Under the pieces are notes generated by a model. That model ran no database searches and was not told where the DNA came from. It was given only the letters and a program-made list of their open reading frames with translations. The position numbers were made by a program, and so were the translations under genes. From an uncultured Roseivirga sp. (GTDB taxonomy: Bacteria; Bacteroidota; Bacteroidia; Cytophagales; Cyclobacteriaceae), in NCBI GenBank assembly GCA_947493005.1, contig CANLOY010000004.1:62001-126000 (forward strand): a DNA stretch of 64,000 bases, written 5' to 3'. Of the stretch, positions 53,387 to 62,152 are shown piece after piece. Within the stretch, counting starts at the first letter, position 1, and the number at the start of each line of letters is the position of its first letter.

Positions 53387-54482
53387 AAGGTCCTCTAATA
53401 CGGTTTTTTCGGGAGTTGCGGTAATCTGTATTTTACTTGCAGTCTGGAGCTGCAATTCTCCGAAGAAACTGGCAAAAGTCAATACTCAAAGCAGATGTAT
53501 TGAAAGCAATGGTTACTGGTATGAAGGTAAATGCTGGCCAGAGTTTGAAGAGTCATTCATAACGTTAGCCAATGTGGATTCTGTAGTCAACGCTCAGATG
53601 GTTGCAATTCAAAAAACCTTTGTGAAGGTCAATGATGAACGATATACCATTGATTTCTTTTTCCCGGAACAAGAAGGTGAGGAGCTAATTCTAATTGTTT
53701 CATTTAATGAATTAAAGCACAACCTGATGATTCCTTTTGATGCCAAGTTGATGGATAAAAAAGAGTTCACGGCAGAGGCACTTTATATGACAGGTAATAT
53801 TGTAGAAGGAGGAGATGATGTACAGCCAAAACCTATTGCTGATGGAAAGATGAATGTTTCAATAAATTCTGACTTTGAAGTGAAAATTAGTGGCACCCTT
53901 AAGGGTGAGTCAGAAGAGTATGTCATAGAAGTTGAAGCGGATGAGTCGGTAATGGGTGCTGGAACAAGCACTTTTAAAATTGAAGGGGATAAGGCTTTTC
54001 TTTCCGGAACCTTAGGAACAATCACCTACCATCAGCTAAAGGATATAATAGATTATCATCCCAATGTGAAAACCATTGTTATGGAAAATGTCAGAGGGTC
54101 AATTAACGATGAGGTAAATATGCATACGGGTAGAATTCTAAGAGAAGCGGGCCTGAATACCAAAGTATTGGCAGACAGTCATATTGCTTCAGGAGGAGTT
54201 GACCTGTTTGCCTCTGGGGTGGAGAGAACAATAGTTAAAGGGGCAAAACTCGGAGTGCATTCCTGGGCTGGAGATGATGTAACTGGTGATAAACTGCCGA
54301 AAGATCATCCTGCACATCAGTATCAGTTGAAATATTTCAGGCAGATGTTAGGAAACAATTTCGGCCCTGATTTTTACTTTTATACACTGAGTTCTGCACC
54401 AGCAGATGGTATGCATTACATGTCTGATCAGGAAATAAAAGATTGGACTTTAGCCACGCGATTCTTAGAGAAGGGCAATTAG
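53379..54482 (+). CDS. ClpP/crotonase-fold lipoprotein
   Basis: About 367 residues. The ATG at 53379 gives a lipoprotein signal (V-W-S-C). Residues 200-367 resemble periplasmic ClpP-fold proteins (COG3904-like): T-I-V-M-E-N-V-R-G-S, D-S-H-I-A-S-G-G-V-D-L-F-A-S-G (Ser in the usual nucleophile position) and G-A-K-L-G-V-H-S-W with a His. The first half is a strand-rich domain of unknown type. With the S41 peptidase two genes upstream, this gives two protease-type proteins in one envelope operon. Activity not proven. Confidence 0.6.
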   Translation: MNRRSSNTVFSGVAVICILLAVWSCNSPKKLAKVNTQSRCIESNGYWYEGKCWPEFEESFITLANVDSVVNAQMVAIQKTFVKVNDERYTIDFFFPEQEGEELILIVSFNELKHNLMIPFDAKLMDKKEFTAEALYMTGNIVEGGDDVQPKPIADGKMNVSINSDFEVKISGTLKGESEEYVIEVEADESVMGAGTSTFKIEGDKAFLSGTLGTITYHQLKDIIDYHPNVKTIVMENVRGSINDEVNMHTGRILREAGLNTKVLADSHIASGGVDLFASGVERTIVKGAKLGVHSWAGDDVTGDKLPKDHPAHQYQLKYFRQMLGNNFGPDFYFYTLSSAPADGMHYMSDQEIKDWTLATRFLEKGN

Positions 54483-54502
54483 AAGAAAGTATTGAGACAA
54501 AT

Positions 54503-54534
54503 AAAAAGGAGCTATTTAGGGTAGCTCCTTTTTT
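54503..54534 (+). terminator. Rho-independent terminator of the envelope operon
   Basis: Perfect 12-base arms AAAAAGGAGCTA and TAGCTCCTTTTT, 7-base loop, T run. Confidence 0.92.
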
Positions 54535-54593
54535 GTTAGCCAAAATATATCTTATTTTGCGCTATCTGTAATGAGTCTAAATAAGAATAATCT

Positions 54594-55199
54594 TTGAAAG
54601 TAGCTATCTACGATTCTCAGTTTTTATCGAGTGTGGGAATAGAGACCGTGTTGAAGAATATCTCGGCACCTTATTCTATTGACATACTCAACACCGAAAG
54701 ACAGTTAATTCCACAACTTAATTCAGAACACGATTTACTTATCCTTGAGTACGTTGGTGAATACGTAGTTAGTGCGGATATACTAAAAGAGGTCAAACGG
54801 AAATTTTCAAACCTTAAGGTGCTTATCATATCAGAAGACGATGATACTATTGAGATTAAGAGAAGAATAGCCCTCGGTGTAGAAGGGTTTTTAACTAAAA
54901 AGTGTTCACTCCAGGAAATTCAATTGACTATTGACACTATAACCAAAGGAGGTAGATTCTATTGCAGAAAGATCATTGATGTGATGGCAGACCATGATAC
55001 TGCCATGACTGTGGATTTGTCAGAAAGAGAGTTACAAATTGTTCAAATGATAGGGAAAGGAATTCCTTCAAGCGAAATGGCTGACAAATTAAACCTGAGT
55101 ATTCACACCATTAACTCGCATAGAAAGAATATTCTAAAGAAGCTTCGATTTAAATCTCCTGCTGAGCTTATAGCCTATGCTGTCAAAAAAATGGGTTAG
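54594..55199 (+). CDS. LuxR-type response regulator with substituted phospho-acceptor
   Basis: A 201-residue regulator starting at TTG. The receiver domain (1-125) has the normal order of strands and the conserved Lys102 (G-F-L-T-K-K), but the phospho-acceptor position reads L-L-I-L-E-Y: Glu52 where Asp is expected. The acid pocket is also altered (I-Y-D-S instead of D-D). The LuxR helix-turn-helix lies at about 137-200 (L-S-E-R-E-L-Q-I-V-Q, S-I-H-T-I-N-S-H-R-K-N-I-L-K-K-L). A fixed active state or a phosphorylation-independent signal is plausible. No kinase adjoins it; a histidine kinase lies 1.6 kb on. Confidence 0.85.
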   Translation: MKVAIYDSQFLSSVGIETVLKNISAPYSIDILNTERQLIPQLNSEHDLLILEYVGEYVVSADILKEVKRKFSNLKVLIISEDDDTIEIKRRIALGVEGFLTKKCSLQEIQLTIDTITKGGRFYCRKIIDVMADHDTAMTVDLSERELQIVQMIGKGIPSSEMADKLNLSIHTINSHRKNILKKLRFKSPAELIAYAVKKMG

Positions 55200-55341
55200 A
55201 CATTAACTACTTCTAATAGCCTTTCTACTACCAATAGTAGTGGCCTTATACTATTACTAGCGATTTTTTGCAGTGTGCATGTAGCATACCTTTGTTGTTA
55301 TTAAGAACGATTCTAAGTAATAATTAAAGACTGTTTCGATT

Positions 55342-55674
55342 ATGAGCAGATGTAATCATAAGATCCTTCTTGAAAAGGATGGTATAAATGTTACTACATG
55401 TCTTTGTTGTAGAAGAATAGGGCTTCACTATAAAAACATTTTATGCGGGTTCAATCAACAGGATTTTAAGGTGTTCGTGTCAAATACACTTGAGGTTAGC
55501 TTCAGGAATAGTGCTGTCAGGTTTCCTCAGAACAAAAGAAGAGTGATACTGAAAACATGCCACCCTGATATTCAATTCTGCTTTGATGAGTATCAACTCG
55601 ATCAATTTAAAGAAACCTTAACTGAAGCCTTGTTGATGTTTGAAGTACACATGGCTTTAGAAACTAATGGATAA
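55342..55674 (+). CDS. Small Cys-rich protein, unknown (DUF6686-like)
   Basis: A 110-residue cytosolic protein. N-terminus: C-N-H-K, then C-L-C-C-R-R-I-G-L-H-Y-K-N (a possible metal knuckle with five Cys/His). The rest is an alpha/beta fold with a closing helix (Y-Q-L-D-Q-F-K-E-T-L-T-E-A-L). It resembles a small Bacteroidota-specific family I recall as DUF6686, but this is uncertain. Alone between the LuxR gene and the DUF6607-like gene. Confidence 0.55.
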   Translation: MSRCNHKILLEKDGINVTTCLCCRRIGLHYKNILCGFNQQDFKVFVSNTLEVSFRNSAVRFPQNKRRVILKTCHPDIQFCFDEYQLDQFKETLTEALLMFEVHMALETNG

Positions 55675-55725
55675 CATGAAGCCATTGGTACCCTTATTAA
55701 TAATCTAAAGAATAAGAAATACAAG

Positions 55726-56640
55726 ATGAAGAATGTAATAATAGTTGCGCTCTGTCTTATTACAATTAGTGCTAAGACACAAAGCAGAAAAAAACAAGAT
55801 AAGGAAGCAATCAAAACAATGTGTGGTTGCTATGAGGTCGCTTTTAACTTTTCCGAAACATTTGCTCCGGATAAGAGCTATGAGTTCCATAAGAACTATA
55901 ATGCAAAGGCTCTGGAGTGGGTTCAGTTAGTGGATGACAAGAAAGATAAAGTTTCTTTGCAGCACCTTTTGATTGTAGGAGATGATATGATTGTGAAGCA
56001 TTGGAGACAAGATTGGTTATATCAGAATACCTCATTTCACATCTATGATAAAGACCGTAAATGGAAACATATTGAATTAACCAAAAGGGACGTAAAGGGA
56101 CAGTGGACTCAAAAAGTATTTCAGGTTGATGATAGTCCGAGGTATGAGGGTTCGGCAAGCTGGGTTCATGTTGACGGACGTCATTTTTGGGAGAACACTA
56201 CAGATTCTCCCTTACCAAGGAGAGAAGCTTCGAAAAGGAAAGATTACAATGTTATGGTAAGAACTAACCGTCACGAATTGACTGATGATGGCTGGGTTCA
56301 TGAACAAGACAACGATAAAGTGATTAGAGAAGCTGATAAAGGGGATGTACTCCTGGCAGAAGAGAAAGGGTGGAACACTTACAAAAGAGTAGACAATGAC
56401 AAATGCAAAGCAGCTCAGGAGTGGTGGAATAAAAATGAGCAATATTGGTCTGATGTTCGCAAAGCATGGGATTTGGTTTATGGATATAAAGAACCACTTG
56501 CTTTTAAGCGTAGAGTTGATAACAAAATGATGTACAAAAGAATCTTTGACCTAGGAGATGAGTTGATCAGGTCAGAAGACTATGATAGTCAGTCTGTCCA
56601 GACTCAGATGGTAGAAATTATAAATGCTTATAAAAACTAG
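55726..56640 (+). CDS. Exported protein, DUF6607-like
   Basis: A 304-residue protein with a signal peptide (about residues 1-18). The mature start D-K-E-A-I-K-T-M-C-G-C-Y-E-V-A-F-N-F-S-E-T-F-A and the many aromatic strands (H-W-R-Q-D-W-L-Y, W-K-H-I-E-L, G-Q-W-T-Q-K-V-F) match a Bacteroidota family of unknown function that I recall as DUF6607. A lipocalin-like barrel would fit but is inferred. A perfect hairpin terminator follows 26 bases after the stop. Confidence 0.65.
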   Translation: MKNVIIVALCLITISAKTQSRKKQDKEAIKTMCGCYEVAFNFSETFAPDKSYEFHKNYNAKALEWVQLVDDKKDKVSLQHLLIVGDDMIVKHWRQDWLYQNTSFHIYDKDRKWKHIELTKRDVKGQWTQKVFQVDDSPRYEGSASWVHVDGRHFWENTTDSPLPRREASKRKDYNVMVRTNRHELTDDGWVHEQDNDKVIREADKGDVLLAEEKGWNTYKRVDNDKCKAAQEWWNKNEQYWSDVRKAWDLVYGYKEPLAFKRRVDNKMMYKRIFDLGDELIRSEDYDSQSVQTQMVEIINAYKN

Positions 56641-56665
56641 CTTTTAGAGCTTATTCAGGTTGATT

Positions 56666-56698
56666 ACAAAAAAAGACATACAAGGTGTCTTTTTTTGT
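56666..56698 (+). terminator. Rho-independent terminator
   Basis: Perfect 13-base arms ACAAAAAAAGACA and TGTCTTTTTTTGT around a 7-base loop. It ends the preceding gene and overlaps the earliest possible TTG start (56695) of the histidine kinase, which argues for a later start of that gene. Confidence 0.92.
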
Positions 56699-56763
56699 AT
56701 TTAGATAATATTTGTTTTGGGTTTTCTGTGTATTTTCAGCCGCTTAGACCTGAATATACGCAC

Positions 56764-58770
56764 TTGAGAAAATTCTCGCACACACTTCGTTATTTGAGCC
56801 ATGTTGTTGGGTTGATTCTGTTGTCTATGGCAAGTTTATCAGCAATGGGCTCCCTGACCACCTCACTTAGCAATGAGGTTAATCAGAACCAAACGGTTCA
56901 GAACCCAAAACAGATACCATCTTATAATGTGGAAGATGAAATAGAGGTTGATTCCTTTAAAATCGCTTTTATCAGAGATAGTTTAGGTTCATATACAATT
57001 AATGAAGTTGCTGAAAGATCAATTGATGATGTAATACCGGGGAGGTTCGATATTCCTTCTACAGATGGAGTTTATTGGTTTGCTTTTAGAATTGAAAATG
57101 ATACCGACCAATCATTTAGCAAGGTGGTCAGGTTCGATGAAGTTTACATGGAAAGAGCATCCATTTACTATGTAAAGGATAGTTCATGGTATGAAGAGCA
57201 TAGTGGGCTTTCAGTGGAAATAGGTGCTCGTGAGGTCGAGAACAGAGCACCAGTTTTTCTTGTTAATCTTGAAGCTAATACCTCTAAAACAATTTATTTA
57301 AGACTTAACTCTAAGTTTAGGCTTTCCCTTGGTATATCTATTGAATCTCCTGACAGGTTTCTTCTAAAAGAACAGCTTCATATCGTTGGCTATTGGTTCT
57401 TTTTTGGAGCCGCAATTGCAATCTTTCTATACAATTTCTTTCTGCTTCTTTCATTAAGGCAAAAAGTATATCTGTATTACTGTTGCTATAGCTTTTGTTT
57501 TATCACTTTTTCATTTCTATACAGTGGTTTTTCACTTTATGTGATAAGGGCTCCTTGGTTGCATTATGACTTGCACCTTAGTATTACCTTAACAGGTACA
57601 TTTATCTTTCTCTTTAGTAGAGAACTCTTACAAACCAGGCTTAATCTACCAAAGTTCGATAAAGTGCTAAAAGCTGTTGCTATATGGTATGTTGTCCTAT
57701 CAATTCTGGTTGTTATAGATATTAGGTTTTACCATCTCCTGGTTCTGTCTGGCATGCCCACCATGCTAATACTCTTTGGAGTGGGTATTTACTTTTTGAC
57801 TAGAAAACACAAATTGGCGAAGTTCTATGTGTTGGCCATGACAGGGTATTTGTTTGGGTTAGCTATGATTGCCTTAGTGAACATAGGAGGGGTACCATAT
57901 AATTTTTTTACTCGATATGGGTATTTGTTGGGGTCTTTAATCGAGATGATTGTGTTTTCATTGGCATTGGCCTATAGAGTGAAATTACTGCAAAAGGAAA
58001 AGAATAGGGTTCAGCAAGAATTACTTGGTATAGAACAAAGGAATAAAGAAAGGTTGGTCCTAAAAGTAAAGGAGCGTACACAGGAATTGCAGCTTTCTAA
58101 CAATGAGGTCAGTCGACAAAGAGATGAATTGCGATCCAGAAATGAAAACATTGAGCTGTTACTGAAAGAAATTCATCATCGCGTAAAAAACAATTTACAA
58201 GTGGTTTCAAGCTTGCTGGACCTTCAGACACGAGAAATCGAAGATGAAAGAACGTTAGCAACTTTTATAGAAGGCCAGAGTAGGGTAAAGGCTATGGCCT
58301 TGATTCATCAAAAACTATATCAGAATGAAGGCTTGGTAAGTATTGACTTTGGTGATTATGTGGAACAACTGATTAAGGAACTGATTGGAGTGTATCTATT
58401 ATCTAAAAAAGTAAATACAACAGTAAACGTTAATGGGAATACCCAGTTTGATATCGACACAGCTATTCCGCTAGGGTTGATTCTAAATGAACTCATATCT
58501 AATGCCTTCAAATATGCTTATGATGGAAGTGAAGAGGCAAGGTTGAATGTACAACTAGACTCAGTTGATAATGGTCAATATTGCCTTACTGTTAGTGATA
58601 ATGGAAAAGGTCTACCAGAACATTTTGAATTTGCCAAGTTGAAAAGCCTGGGTTTGAAGCTCGTCAGGCGCCTGAGTAAGCAGTTGTATGGAGAAGTTAT
58701 GTATTCCAAAGATGGTGGTGCCCGTTTCACAATAACTTTTATGGATACAGTTCATAGGAAGGCTATATAG
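56764..58770 (+). CDS. 7TMR-DISM sensor histidine kinase
   Basis: About 668 residues. A signal segment (V-V-G-L-I-L-L-S-M-A-S-L-S-A) precedes a periplasmic 7TMR-DISM ligand domain (about 70-205), seven membrane helices (about 205-410), a coiled coil and a HisKA_2-type kinase with E-I-H-H-R-V-K-N-N-L-Q (His472 the likely acceptor), N-E-L-I-S-N-A-F-K-Y, D-N-G-K-G-L-P and L-G-L-K-L-V. The start at TTG 56764 is chosen because the earlier TTG lies inside the terminator hairpin; no ATG suits. No response regulator adjoins it. Its likely role is control of transcription from an extracellular carbohydrate-like signal. Confidence 0.85.
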   Translation: MRKFSHTLRYLSHVVGLILLSMASLSAMGSLTTSLSNEVNQNQTVQNPKQIPSYNVEDEIEVDSFKIAFIRDSLGSYTINEVAERSIDDVIPGRFDIPSTDGVYWFAFRIENDTDQSFSKVVRFDEVYMERASIYYVKDSSWYEEHSGLSVEIGAREVENRAPVFLVNLEANTSKTIYLRLNSKFRLSLGISIESPDRFLLKEQLHIVGYWFFFGAAIAIFLYNFFLLLSLRQKVYLYYCCYSFCFITFSFLYSGFSLYVIRAPWLHYDLHLSITLTGTFIFLFSRELLQTRLNLPKFDKVLKAVAIWYVVLSILVVIDIRFYHLLVLSGMPTMLILFGVGIYFLTRKHKLAKFYVLAMTGYLFGLAMIALVNIGGVPYNFFTRYGYLLGSLIEMIVFSLALAYRVKLLQKEKNRVQQELLGIEQRNKERLVLKVKERTQELQLSNNEVSRQRDELRSRNENIELLLKEIHHRVKNNLQVVSSLLDLQTREIEDERTLATFIEGQSRVKAMALIHQKLYQNEGLVSIDFGDYVEQLIKELIGVYLLSKKVNTTVNVNGNTQFDIDTAIPLGLILNELISNAFKYAYDGSEEARLNVQLDSVDNGQYCLTVSDNGKGLPEHFEFAKLKSLGLKLVRRLSKQLYGEVMYSKDGGARFTITFMDTVHRKAI

Positions 58771-59150
58771 TCGGAGCTCTTCTTTGTTTTCCTAGATCCA
58801 TTCAGTCTAGCTGTTTGTTAATAGGCCTTTAAATGATCTGAGATGCCTTTTTATCATTTTATGAATGGAAAACCTTTCTTTCGGAACTAAAATAGAGTCG
58901 TTCAGAACAATTATTACGCAAGTGATTATTGTAATAGCTAACCTTGGATATCCTTTCGGATACCTCAAACAAATAGAGCTGCGCTAGAAATATTGCTTTT
59001 CAAATTTTGAAAAGCATATCCAGCGATAATTCCAGCTTTAACCTAATACATACGCTTATTTATTAAATGACTTTGTCATAAAGTGCAGACCTGTGTGGTC
59101 TTTGTATTTGTGCTGGATTCGATAAGGAAACTTTATATCACCTACACGTT
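58771..59150. other. Intergenic gap with a perfect palindrome
   Basis: A 380-base gap. At 58994-59016 lies a perfect palindrome, TGCTTTTCAAA and TTTGAAAAGCA around one central base, a possible operator or hairpin. A 40-codon open frame (58865-58987) with one hydrophobic stretch is present but not supported by anything else. Confidence 0.45.
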
Positions 59151-59516
59151 ATGAATAAAGAATATAAACACATTCAAGATTTTAAGGCTAAAAACCCTGA
59201 CTTCAATTGGGAGAATTATACTGTGTTTGGAGGGCAGGAAGTACCATATTACTTAAAGAATTATCAGTGCTTGTTTGGGCTAATAGGTGATCATGCCATA
59301 TGTGAAATATTATTCAGAACGGGTTTTTATTCGCCAACAGAAATTGCTTCCAGACCTATTGGGAAGTTCATCGACCTACTAGCTCCAGTCTTTAACAGAG
59401 AGCTTCCGGAAGTTGAAGAGGCTGGTTTTAGTAGAATACAGTTGTTGGAAGCTATATATGACGAAGCGGTGTGTTACGAATCAAGAAATATGTCAAGAAT
59501 GGTAATGGCTTCTTAG
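59151..59516 (+). CDS. Small cytosolic protein, unknown
   Basis: A 121-residue, mostly helical protein with a Tyr/Phe-rich first third (F-N-W-E-N-Y-T-V-F-G-G-Q-E-V-P-Y-Y-L-K-N-Y-Q-C) and C-E-I-L-F-R-T-G-F-Y in the middle. No family recognised. It stands alone and is followed by a good terminator, which supports expression. Confidence 0.55.
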   Translation: MNKEYKHIQDFKAKNPDFNWENYTVFGGQEVPYYLKNYQCLFGLIGDHAICEILFRTGFYSPTEIASRPIGKFIDLLAPVFNRELPEVEEAGFSRIQLLEAIYDEAVCYESRNMSRMVMAS

Positions 59517-59591
59517 CTTAGAGTGTAATTAGATGAGTAGGTAAAAGTATATGTTGTTAGTGATGGCTGTTAGTAAGTAATAGCCTAACGA

Positions 59592-59622
59592 AAAAGCCAC
59601 CGGAAGGGTGGCTTTTGTTTTT
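59592..59622 (+). terminator. Rho-independent terminator
   Basis: Arms AAAAGCCACC and GGTGGCTTTT with a 5-base loop, followed by GTTTTTT; T runs on both strands, so it may also serve the convergent gene. Confidence 0.88.
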
Positions 59623-59641
59623 TGAGGAGGTATTGTATATA

Positions 59642-60172
59642 TCATTTACTTGTACAACCTACAAACCCTTCTTGTTTGCTTGTAAATAGTACATTGAAAG
59701 AGGTCAAGCTGCCATAAATCCTTGTAATATATTGCTGAAGGTTTACTTTTTCTTCATCAGTGAGCCTAGAACTGTTTATCCTTTGCTCCATTACCCGTAA
59801 TCGATCCCTGATCATAACAATCTTGTGAAAAAAGGTATCAATAGGTAACTCGTATGGCTTTAGCTCAGCGTTTCCCGGTTGAAATATGAGTGTTCCACCT
59901 TCCCACTTACCCGCTAGGTCTACTAATTCTATCTCATCTGTAACCCTTCCTATAATATTCTGTATTACGGTTTCAATAGTTTCCAAGCTCACAATATCTT
60001 TAATGGGTGGAGCTTCTTCTAGAACTTCTAGCTCACCCTCTGCATATAGCCTTGCTATTTCTCGAACACCATAATTGACAAATGTTACTATAAAGAGTTC
60101 AGCACTTACTTGAACAATAACTCCAACACCCAATTCCTTATGCCTGACTCTGGATCCTATACCTAAATTCAT
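59642..60172 (-). CDS. Protein with N-terminal Tudor/CarD-like domain, unknown
   Basis: A 176-residue cytosolic protein. The first 55 residues form a small barrel like those of CarD and the UvrD C-terminus (G-S-R-V-R-H-K-E-L-G-V-G-V-I-V-Q-V, then F-I-V-T-F-V-N-Y-G-V-R-E-I). The remainder (about 65-165) is helical with W-E-G-G-T-L-I-F-Q-P-G in the middle and K-I-V-M-I-R-D-R-L-R-V-M-E-Q-R-I. The fold suggests binding to RNA polymerase, a helicase or nucleic acid, but this is inference. No named family. Confidence 0.6.
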   Translation of the reverse strand: MNLGIGSRVRHKELGVGVIVQVSAELFIVTFVNYGVREIARLYAEGELEVLEEAPPIKDIVSLETIETVIQNIIGRVTDEIELVDLAGKWEGGTLIFQPGNAELKPYELPIDTFFHKIVMIRDRLRVMEQRINSSRLTDEEKVNLQQYITRIYGSLTSFNVLFTSKQEGFVGCTSK

Positions 60173-60570
60173 TTGATTAAAGATTTATTGAAAAGTGATT
60201 TTAAGGAAAGTTTTCTCATCAGATGAATTAGAATGTTCAATTACTAGTTTGATGTAATGAGCCTTATGCTTTTGATGATGAACTACTTCTATATCCGATT
60301 ATGTACACTTATTACTAGTTGAACGTAGTTTGAAAAATTCAGGGGTTAACCTTCAACTATGATCTTTCCTTAGGGTAAAAAATACCAACTAGTAAGAATT
60401 ATCATAATGGCTGAACTATGTTTCGAATAGACAGTGTTTTGTAGCTACTGCAATAACGGGGGAGTTTCTAATTAAAGCGGGGTTGTGAAAAAGATCATGA
60501 AGCGTGCTAATGGGAATGGATAGGGGTGAGTATTGAACGAGCATTGACAGGTCAAAACAACCTCCATGAA
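60173..60570. other. Intergenic gap, nothing recognised
   Basis: About 400 AT-rich bases between the Tudor-like gene's start and the tRNA terminator. No open frame, repeat or clear promoter recognised. Confidence 0.4.
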
Positions 60571-60603
60571 AAATAAAAAAGCCTTAGATTTCTCTAAGGC
60601 TTT
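60571..60603 (-). terminator. Terminator after tRNA-Asp
   Basis: Perfect 11-base arms AAAGCCTTAGA and TCTAAGGCTTT (60578-60588, 60593-60603) with a 4-base loop. On the minus strand it is followed by TTTTTTATTT and starts 3 bases past the tRNA end. Confidence 0.88.
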
Positions 60604-60606
60604 AAG

Positions 60607-60680
60607 CGGAACGGACGGGACTCGAACCCGCGACCTCCTGCGTGACAGGCAGGCATTCTAACCAGCTGAACTACCGCTCC
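60607..60680 (-). tRNA. tRNA-Asp (anticodon GTC)
   Basis: The minus strand folds into a cloverleaf: acceptor GGAGCGG with CCGTTCC and discriminator G, D arm GTTCAGCTGGTTAGAAT, anticodon stem CCTGC/GCAGG with loop CTGTCAC (anticodon GTC), and T arm GCGGG/CCCGT around TTCGAGT. The acceptor stem includes one G-T pair. CCA is not encoded. A terminator follows directly, so it is a single-gene unit. Confidence 0.97.
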
Positions 60681-60826
60681 AATATTTTATAAATGTCCCT
60701 TTCATTTAAGGTGATGCAAAAGTAGTGTCTTGATTTTGATTTGCAAACATCAGAGTGAAAAAATTAACTAAAATATTTACCAATATTGGTAAGCTGCTTG
60801 GATTGAAAGAGTTATGAAATCTGACT

Positions 60827-61417
60827 TTATTCAACCAACTTAAAATTCAATGTGGTTTTCTTAATTACCCACTTGAAAGACTCGAGAATACCATTTTTAT
60901 ATAGATAATGCCGTACTCCGTTTTTATGATCAGATATGTAATTATCTTTTTCTTTCTTTAAAAGGTTAATAGTTTTTCCTTCAGTTAAAGAATAGACTTT
61001 TTGGGTATCGACTGGGGATTCGAAATAGTAAAAATCCATTGCTACTAAATCATTTTTTTTAATCGTTGATTTGTTTCCATCTATATCAACTTGATAAACT
61101 CCACCTTTAAGAACAGCTATAATTGATGATTCTAATGCCCCGTTTGTTTTTGTTAATGACTCTCCAATAAGTAACCGATTGTTCATATAAATCGATTCCG
61201 TAAATAGCTCTTTAGAATAGCTTGTATCAGCTTTTAACCGTAAGGAGGTATTAGTTTGTATTTTAATACTCTCATCATTAACCTCACGTACTACACTCAT
61301 TTCACCAACCATAACTCCTTCCGAGTAAACATGATAGACGATTGTTTGAGAATGAATATGGAGTGCGTAACTATTTCCTATTAGAAAAAGAATGATGTAA
61401 ATGACTCTTAACTGCAT
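60827..61417 (-). CDS. Exported protein, DUF6134-like
   Basis: About 196 residues with a signal peptide (I-I-L-F-L-I-G-N-S-Y-A-L). The ATG at 61417 is chosen over a GTG 21 bases upstream because it directly begins the signal; GGAGG lies immediately before it, closer than usual. The mature part is a run of amphipathic strands (G-V-M-V-G-E-M-S-V, S-I-K-I-Q-T-N-T-S-L-R-L, I-Y-M-N-N-R-L-L-I-G-E-S). It recalls a Bacteroidota family I know as DUF6134; this is uncertain. Function unknown. Confidence 0.6.
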   Translation of the reverse strand: MQLRVIYIILFLIGNSYALHIHSQTIVYHVYSEGVMVGEMSVVREVNDESIKIQTNTSLRLKADTSYSKELFTESIYMNNRLLIGESLTKTNGALESSIIAVLKGGVYQVDIDGNKSTIKKNDLVAMDFYYFESPVDTQKVYSLTEGKTINLLKKEKDNYISDHKNGVRHYLYKNGILESFKWVIKKTTLNFKLVE

Positions 61418-61629
61418 AACCTCCAAATGTAATATCACAACACTGCAATATTAAACCAGAATGAGAGGTTGACAAAGTTTATCTTCGGGCTATAACAGTT
61501 TTTCACCAATTAAGCCTCAGTTGATTTCTGATGTTAAGGTAGAAAGGAAGTCAGTTTGTCGCTTGAATTGGGTTTTTGGCTGAAAAATTACTTTACAAGC
61601 GACTAAGGTCAACGGAGTGCTCTTTATGC

Positions 61630-62088
61630 TTACCACGTGGAAGTCTTCAAGTCTCTTGTGGCTTTTAATATATCTCTTCGACTTACCTGCCCAACAAGCT
61701 TTCCATTGTGATCAACCACAGGGAACCTCCTGAAGTGGGTTCTTAGAAACTTAGAAGCCACGTCCAATACATCTGCTGTCATCGACACCGTAGCTACTTG
61801 GTTACTCATATACTTTTCTACGCTTATTCTTCCGTGAGGTAGGTTGTGATATGCCTCATCTACCATAATCTTCAGGCAATCTATCTCGGAAAGTATTCCA
61901 ATGATTTTTCCTTGATCATCTACTACCGGAGCTCCTGAAATCCTCAATTCGAGAAATGTATCCATTGCATCTGCTATGCTCTGATCTGGGTGGAAGGTAA
62001 TAACCTCAGTAGTCATGTAATCGGTGACTGGACGGTATTGTGTAACCGTTTTTGCTGGTTCTGGTGCTTTTACGCCTGTGAAATTCAT
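61630..62088 (-). CDS. CBS domain protein
   Basis: A 152-residue protein made of two CBS motifs: first about 22-85 (T-E-V-I-T-F-H-P-D-Q-S-I-A-D-A, I-S-G-A-P-V-V-D), second about 88-148 (V-A-T-V-S-M-T-A-D-V-L-D-V-A, F-R-R-F-P-V-V-D, V-G-Q-V-S-R-R-D-I-L). CBS pairs bind adenine nucleotides and act as energy or ligand sensors, here without an attached enzyme. Its 143-base upstream region carries a 15-base direct repeat. Confidence 0.9.
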   Translation of the reverse strand: MNFTGVKAPEPAKTVTQYRPVTDYMTTEVITFHPDQSIADAMDTFLELRISGAPVVDDQGKIIGILSEIDCLKIMVDEAYHNLPHGRISVEKYMSNQVATVSMTADVLDVASKFLRTHFRRFPVVDHNGKLVGQVSRRDILKATRDLKTSTW

Positions 62089-62152
62089 AAGTTCGTGTAT
62101 TAATGTTGATTTCTGTATGGAAAGGGTATAGAAATTACCGATAATACACGTG

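Noticed and set aside
56695-56763. Longer N-terminus for the 7TMR-DISM kinase from TTG 56695
   Set aside because: That start lies within a perfect terminator hairpin and adds residues before an otherwise good signal segment.
58865-58987. 40-codon frame after the histidine kinase as a gene
   Set aside because: Too short to tell from chance in AT-rich DNA; no ribosome site or homology visible. Kept only as a low-interest observation.
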